Shown here piece by piece: positions 58,851-64,000 of a stretch of 64,000 nt of DNA (position 1 is the stretch's first letter; each line of letters begins with the position of its first letter). Source of the stretch: Ceratotherium simum simum (lineage: Eukaryota; Chordata; Mammalia; Perissodactyla; Rhinocerotidae). The position numbers and the translations under genes were made by a program. The notes under the pieces were generated by a model. It searched no databases and was not told where the DNA came from. It saw nothing but the letters and a program-made list of their open reading frames with translations. The stretch is taken from assembly GCF_000283155.1 (NCBI RefSeq), contig NW_004454193.1, positions 11,242,290 through 11,306,289 on the forward strand, in the 5' to 3' direction.

Positions 58851-59840
58851 GTGCACTCTTTTTCACTGAGATGAGCTAGAGAAAGTGGAGAAGAGAAAAG
58901 TAATCTTGAGTATGGGTTTTCCATTCATCTGTCTAGCAGTCACATATAAGGCACATATATATAATACATATATATAACAGAGAAAAGCAAAATAATTTTC
59001 ATCAACCAACTAGAGAAGTTAAATTATGGAATATAAGTTTGTCAACATGTAATGGTATAAAGGCTGGAAATAGATATGGAAGCCTGAGAAGAAGCCGAGC
59101 CACTGTCATTGCACTGAGCAGTAGGCAGTAGAATGGTATAAACGAGGTAATCTAGTCTTTGCTTCTCACTTTCCTGGACTAGGTATTGGGAAATAGGACT
59201 TCAAAGTTATGACCATTATGTATGACCTAGTGTGTAAATCCTCCTGTTAATAATAAATATTTCTTCAGACACAGTTCCACAGCTAGGTCAAGTTCCCCTA
59301 CCATATACATTCATAGTTTAGTTATCCTTTCTACTTATCATAGCTCCTTCTTTTGTGTAACTCTTGTTAATTTGCCTCCCAGACTAGAATCTCGTTCTGT
59401 AAGGGTAGGTACGAGTTCAGTTGCTTTTAGCTCAACACTATGTCTCCTGTATATTGACACGTAGGAACTATACAATGAATATCCCTTCAGTGGGTTAAAA
59501 GGACAGGTTTTATCTTCTAATTTCCAAGCCTAGAGCTTATTAGAGAGAACACTAGTAGTCTCTGTCATATTTTTGATGATGAGGAAAGATGGCTGATGGG
59601 AGGAAAAAGACAAGAGAACCAGAAAAAAAACTAACATAAGAACCAAAACAACAACAATAGAAATCAAATAGGAATGTTCGACTAAAGCCTTGAGCCATTT
59701 AGTTAAGGAATAAATAGCATAGTATGATTCAGTAGTCCTCTATTCATCCATTTCAGTGTATCACTGTTTGTGGTTGACAAGAAACTATGTGGGGAACGGT
59801 TGAGGTTTTTGTAAAAGTTCCACTTTAACAATGGTTCTAA
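58851..59840. other. Unassigned DNA
   Basis: A short (AT)n run lies at 58945-58980. No family recognised. Confidence 0.3.
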
Positions 59841-59879
59841 TTGTGTGTGTGTTTGTGTGTGTGTGTGTGTTTGTGTGTT
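59841..59879 (+). repeat. (TG)n microsatellite
   Basis: About nineteen TG units interrupted by TTG. Confidence 0.9.
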
Positions 59880-60639
59880 ACACCCATAGAAAGAGAAAAA
59901 GATTTATTTTTTAAACCTCTTTTGGGCAGTAAAAAGCAAACAAATAAATACACAATAAATCTACTTAGAGTCTCTTTCAAACATGGGGAAAAGTATTTGT
60001 GTACAAACCCCAAATCTCTCCTAAATATATAGCTTTTGTTCCATGCACAGTGCTTGAACTAATTCAATAACTTATTCTCTCTAAATTTTTATCCCTCAGC
60101 TACCAGTTGACATTGTCTTTTTTTTTTTTTTCCCCGCAGAGACTTGCCATCAGGAGATGAATGATAATTAGCAAGAGGGCAACATAACTTCAATGAAATG
60201 ATTTTGTCCAACCTAGTACATCAAATGCCAGGTTGGATCTGCTTTCTTTTAAGAGAGACATCATTTACCTTAGCATCAAAATTACAGTCACATCTTAACA
60301 AACACAGGTATAGAAATAAAAATAGAATGTTGTTAATAATCCCAAAATGAATACTTCTGATTTTAATGGTGCAATCAACACCAGGAAACTATCCTTGTGG
60401 TTTTCTCTCATCTAAAGTACAAATAACAATCATCTTGGGAAAACAGATATGGATATAATAAATTATCTCTTCCACATGCCTGACTTTATTTGTGTTTTGG
60501 ACCACTAGTATTCTTGGGTGCATTCACATGAACAAATGACCCTCATATGTCAGACACATAGGAAGAAAGCTGAATTATATAGCCTAGTAGTTATGAAGAA
60601 AAAAGCAGAGTTATATATTTCTGTTGTTTTTTTATCTGT
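59880..60639. other. Unassigned DNA with a poly(T)
   Basis: A T14 run lies at 60118-60131. No transposon body adjoins it that I can recognise. Confidence 0.3.
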
Positions 60640-60815
60640 ATAACTCAATAGCTGATTGATCTTGAAAGTTAATTAATCTTATCAAGAATTGGGCTCTTTA
60701 TCTTTAAAATGGAAACACTAATTCCTAAATTATTAATATAATATTCAAGAAATAAGACCATAATGCGTGTAAAGTGTCTAGTACAGTAAATCCAGCATAA
60801 ACTCAGCTATAACAC
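60640..60815 (+). mobile_element. MIR SINE
   Basis: 'GATTGATCTTGAAAGTTAAT', 'TTATCTTTAAAATGGAAACA', 'ATAATGCGTGTAAAGTGTC' and 'TAGTACAGTAAATCCAGC' follow MIR. Confidence 0.75.
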
Positions 60816-60861
60816 GCATACCCCTACTCCCTCCATACATCTCTTCAAGCACATCCTTATA

Positions 60862-61055
60862 CAGTCATGCATCGCTTAACAACAGGGATACGTTCTGAGA
60901 AATGCATTGTTGTGTGAACATCATAGAGTGTACTTATATAAACCTAGATGGTATAGCCTACTGCACACCTAGACTATATGGTACTAATTTTATGGGACCA
61001 CTGTTGTATATGTGGTCCATCATTGACCGAAACGTCATTATGCGGTGTATGACTG
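60862..61055 (+). mobile_element. Short mariner-type (TcMar) nonautonomous element
   Basis: Starts CAGTCATGCATCGCTTAAC after TA at 60860-60861 and ends GGTGTATGACTG. It is homologous over its length to the reversed element at 13515-13723. Relative to that copy it lacks about 13 bp near 60907, but it shares the internal junction 'TGGTACTAATTTTATGG'. The 60902-61171 frame is derived from it. Confidence 0.85.
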
Positions 61056-61424
61056 TTATGCACAGACAGCATGCCAAGAAAGAAGGTCTCATTTTAAAAG
61101 ATAAGGGAATCCACGTAACCTCATCTCAAATAGACTTGATATCTGAGCCTATCACTTTCAAAGAGCTATGACATTGGAGTTATGGCATTATGGAGTTATG
61201 GCGTTGCAGGATTGTTAGAGGGATGTAAGTGAAACTTCCCAGGACTGAGGTCTAGTCTTGCTATTTTGTCATAGTGATAAGATTTATTTAGCATGTTGCC
61301 TATAAAAGGTTTCAATTTACCTGTTAATTGATATTTGCCTAGGTATGTCTAAGCTTATAGACATTGCGTACATGCTGTCACACACAAATGATTCTGAAAC
61401 ATAGATATTAGTAACTAGAGTTCT
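61056..61424. other. Unassigned DNA
   Basis: A small local tandem duplication of GGAGTTATGGCRTT lies at 61175-61205. Otherwise nothing recognised. Confidence 0.35.
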
Positions 61425-61620
61425 TCAGAGGTACTGCCTGGCTTACAACCCCAGTAGCACAATGTAAAGGCAGCATAACCCTTGGTCATTGTGCCTATGT
61501 TCTTTTATCCTCTGTCAAGTGGGGATAACAAGTTTATAGGGTAGGAGTGAGAATTTAATTATATTATATATCTGTAACACTAAGAATGGGCATATGGCGA
61601 GAGCTCAGTAAGAGTAAGAA
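61425..61620 (+). mobile_element. MIR SINE
   Basis: 'CCTTGGTCATTGTGCCTATG', 'TCCTCTGTCAAGTGGGGATA' and 'GGTAGGAGTGAGAATTTAAT', then 'GCGAGAGCTCAGTAAGAG', follow MIR. Confidence 0.7.
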
Positions 61621-61699
61621 GCTTTTCAAGTTATGGTACTGAGTGGTGCTGTGCTTTATGATTGTTTTTGATATTATCATTGTCGTTGTTAGTATTTAG

Positions 61700-61880
61700 T
61701 AGACCAATAACAGGTTTTGAAATCAAGAAAATCAATATTGAAATCTTTTAATCTCTCTCTGAGCTTGAATTTTCACACCAGTGAAATAATAATGCCACCC
61801 TTACAAGATTGTTATGAGAAATAAATGAGCTTTTGTATACAAACTAATTACCCTGGTGCCTGTCACAATGGAAGTACACT
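61700..61880 (+). mobile_element. MIR SINE
   Basis: 'TTAATCTCTCTCTGAGCTTG', 'CACCAGTGAAATAATAATGC', 'ATTGTTATGAGAAATAAATG' and 'CCCTGGTGCCTGTCACAATG'. Confidence 0.8.
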
Positions 61881-63084
61881 CACATTTACATATACATATT
61901 TATTTATCTTTTTATTCATAGTCATAAAATGTTATGTTAATAATAGCATATGTGCTGTATATAACATAAAATATGCTATTTAAATGTATGTTTGATAGAT
62001 TCTTAAGCTTGTCCTTTCTTCTGCAATATTTTGCTTGTTCATCCTGTTTGTTTTCATGGGTGCCCAATGGGCATAATGACTATATAGGAAAACAAACAGA
62101 CCTCAAAAACTACCCTTGATGTATATTTCATATTTGAAACTGGACAGAAAAAAGACAACTTTTTTTTGTTCTATTGTCTTCTGTCTGTCTGCTTCCATCT
62201 CTGTAGAATCAAATGCTATTCTTTCACAAAACAAAACTTACCATTGACATGATTGTCCAAAACAAACGGCTCTTCTTGAACGTTAATTGGAAACATTGCT
62301 GGCAGGAAAATTCCAACATCAAAATGGCCTATAGGCAGGGACATTTCTTTATTTGTTTCTCTGTTCAGCTGTTAAAAATATGGCCTGTCTGATGCATTTG
62401 TATAGACTTTGTTATGAAAAAACTTTTTTACAATGAGTTATCTGGCCCTTCAAGCAGAGGGATATAGTTGCTAAACCATATCCTATTGGCAGAGTATAGG
62501 TCAGTTAGCATTAACTGAGTACCTACATGGATTAAGCACAATGTTAACCTTATAAACACAAAGTTTATGCAGTTCATGCACATAAGAAAATTTTAATACA
62601 GTGGAAAAGACTAGTATGAACAAATAGAAACAATGAGCTCAAAAATAAATAAATATATTGGTATTATAGAATAAGGACCACAATATTTCTTGAGGTTAGG
62701 CACTCTATTTCCAGAGCAGGTGACTGCTGAACTAGACTTGGGAAATATCCTTGTTTTTTAGGTGTACAAAGGGAAAGAAGGACGTTGAATGGATAAGGAA
62801 CATCATGAACAAAGATTTGAAACCTACGTGAAATGACATGGTATGGTTAGGCAATTATAAACATTGTTAATTACTCAATCTTAGAGTCTTAGGGTAAGAA
62901 GAGAAATGAAAGGAATTAACATTAAAACAAGAATCAGAAACTTGAAGAAGAAGCATCTTCGTTTAAGCTATGGTGACTCGAAGCCAAGGACAACGTTTAA
63001 GCAAAGAAAGCAACATATCCATATGGTTTTTGTTGTAAAGGTACATTTCTGTTTCGTAAAATATCTTTATTGAGTTTTTACTTA
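61881..63084. other. Unassigned DNA with a small hairpin
   Basis: A perfect 10-bp inverted repeat (61942-61951 and 61971-61980) brackets AT-rich sequence. A weak antisense MIR/L2-like phrase ('ACTGAGTACCTACATGG') lies near 62515. Nothing else recognised. Confidence 0.35.
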
Positions 63085-63811
63085 AATAGAAAAAAAAACC
63101 CTAAAATTCATGTGGAACCACAAAAGACCCGAAATAGCCAAAGCAAGCTTAATCAAGATGAACAAAGCTAGAGACACAATACTTCCTGACTTCAAATTAT
63201 ATTACAAAACTGCAGTAATCTAAACAGTATGGTACTGCCATAAAAATAGATAAATAGACCAATGGAACAAAATAGAGAACCCAGAAATAAACCAATGCAT
63301 TTATAGTCCATTGACCTTCAACAAGGGTGCCAAAACACACAATGGGGAAAAGACAGTCTTTTTAACGAATGGTGTTAGGAAAACTAGATACTCACATGCA
63401 AAAGAATGAAATTGAACCTATCTCACACCATATACAAAAAGCAACTAAAAAGGGATTAAAGAATTAAACATAAGACCTGAAACCATACACCTCCCAGAAG
63501 AAAACATAGGGAAAAATATTCTTAACATTGATCTTGCAATAACTTTTTGAATATGACACCAAAAGCACAGGCAACAAAAGCGAAAATGGGCAAATGGGAC
63601 TACTTCAAGCTAAACAGCTGCTGCAGAGCAAAGAAAATCATCAACAAAAGGAAAAGGCAACCTATGGGATGGTGACAAATATTTGCAAACCGTATCTTCA
63701 ATATGGGGTTAATATCCGAAATATACAACCACTCCTACAACTCAATACGGAAAATACAAATAACCTGATTAAAAAATGGGCAAATAACTTAAATAGACAC
63801 TTTCAAAATAA
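63085..63811 (+). mobile_element. L1 LINE ORF2 C-terminal fragment, sense
   Basis: 'ATGTGGAACCACAAAAGACC', 'TAATCTAAACAGTATGGTAC', 'GGAACAAAATAGAGAACCC', 'ACACCAAAAGCACAGGC' and 'AATGGGCAAATGGGACTAC' are ORF2 3'-half landmarks. It is 5'-truncated at about 63085 and stops at 63811 where an antisense L1 begins. The frame at 63594-63866 crosses that junction. Confidence 0.9.
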
Positions 63812-64000
63812 GAATTTATTTTCTTTTTTCTCTTTTTTTTTGTTAATTTTTTGTTTATTGCAGTAACATTGGTTTATAACATTGTATAAATTTCAGGTGT
63901 ACATTATTATACTTCTATTTCTGCATAGATTACATCATGTTCACCACCCAAATACTAATTACAACCCATCACCACACACATGTGCCCAATTATCCCTTTC
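63812..64000 (-). mobile_element. L1 LINE 3' UTR, antisense, runs off the window
   Basis: The T-rich 63812-63857 is the reversed poly(A), followed by 'TGCAGTAACATTGGTTTATA', 'TTCAGGTGTACATTATTATA' and 'ATCATGTTCACCACCCAAAT', the 3' UTR of a relatively young L1. It is inserted into, or directly abuts, the sense L1. Confidence 0.9.

Noticed and set aside
63594..63866. 90-codon frame at the right edge
   Set aside because: It crosses the junction of two L1 fragments in opposite orientation and is not a gene.

Overview
The window is mammalian nuclear DNA with no convincing protein-coding exon or functional RNA gene. Its lineage marker is a set of eleven SINEs of the equine repetitive element (ERE) type: a tRNA-like head, a doubled tail module reading 'GATGTTAGCTCAGGGC', and an A-rich end. 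EREs are known from horses, rhinoceroses and tapirs, so the source is most likely a perissodactyl; the sequence alone does not tell me which. The DNA is AT-rich, and the only CpG-rich patches are the young EREs.

Layout. 1-7.6 kb: an ERE, MIR copies, LTR-like old repeats, and two repeat-poor AT-rich stretches that may hold conserved regulatory DNA. 7.6-11.1 kb: a shortened sense L1 that keeps its 5' end, an ORF1 remnant and its 3' end, but lacks most of ORF2. 12-14.9 kb: an L2-like fragment, a hAT element, a short mariner-type element and an LTR-like block. 18-24 kb: four EREs, three with clear target-site duplications. 25-27.7 kb: an antisense L1 piece, a MER5-type hAT element split by a palindromic hAT element, and a second copy of the same L1 5' region seen at 7.6 kb. 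31.4-35.7 kb: three L1 pieces in two orientations. 36.5-37.6 kb: an LTR and an L2-like fragment split by an ERE. 39.6-44.6 kb: two EREs, several MIRs, an MLT1-type LTR and two hAT elements. 46.8-53.5 kb: MIRs, an ERE, two LTR-like repeats of one family and another ERE. 54.2-56.7 kb: a young ERE with a 17-bp perfect target-site duplication, then a different SINE with a tRNA-Glu-like head and an RTE/BovB-like (AAC)n tail, nested in L2-like DNA. 57-64 kb: MIRs, a second mariner-type element, and a sense L1 interrupted at the right edge by an antisense L1.

The longest open frames (up to 145 codons) lie in repeats or are chance frames. The region reads as a gene desert or a large intron. The best second looks are the tRNA-Glu/RTE SINE, the perfect 20-bp hairpin inside an L1, the two mariner-type elements with the same internal junction, and the nested hAT pair. 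I found no new multi-gene system. Repeat family names come from memory of consensus sequences; no database was searched.
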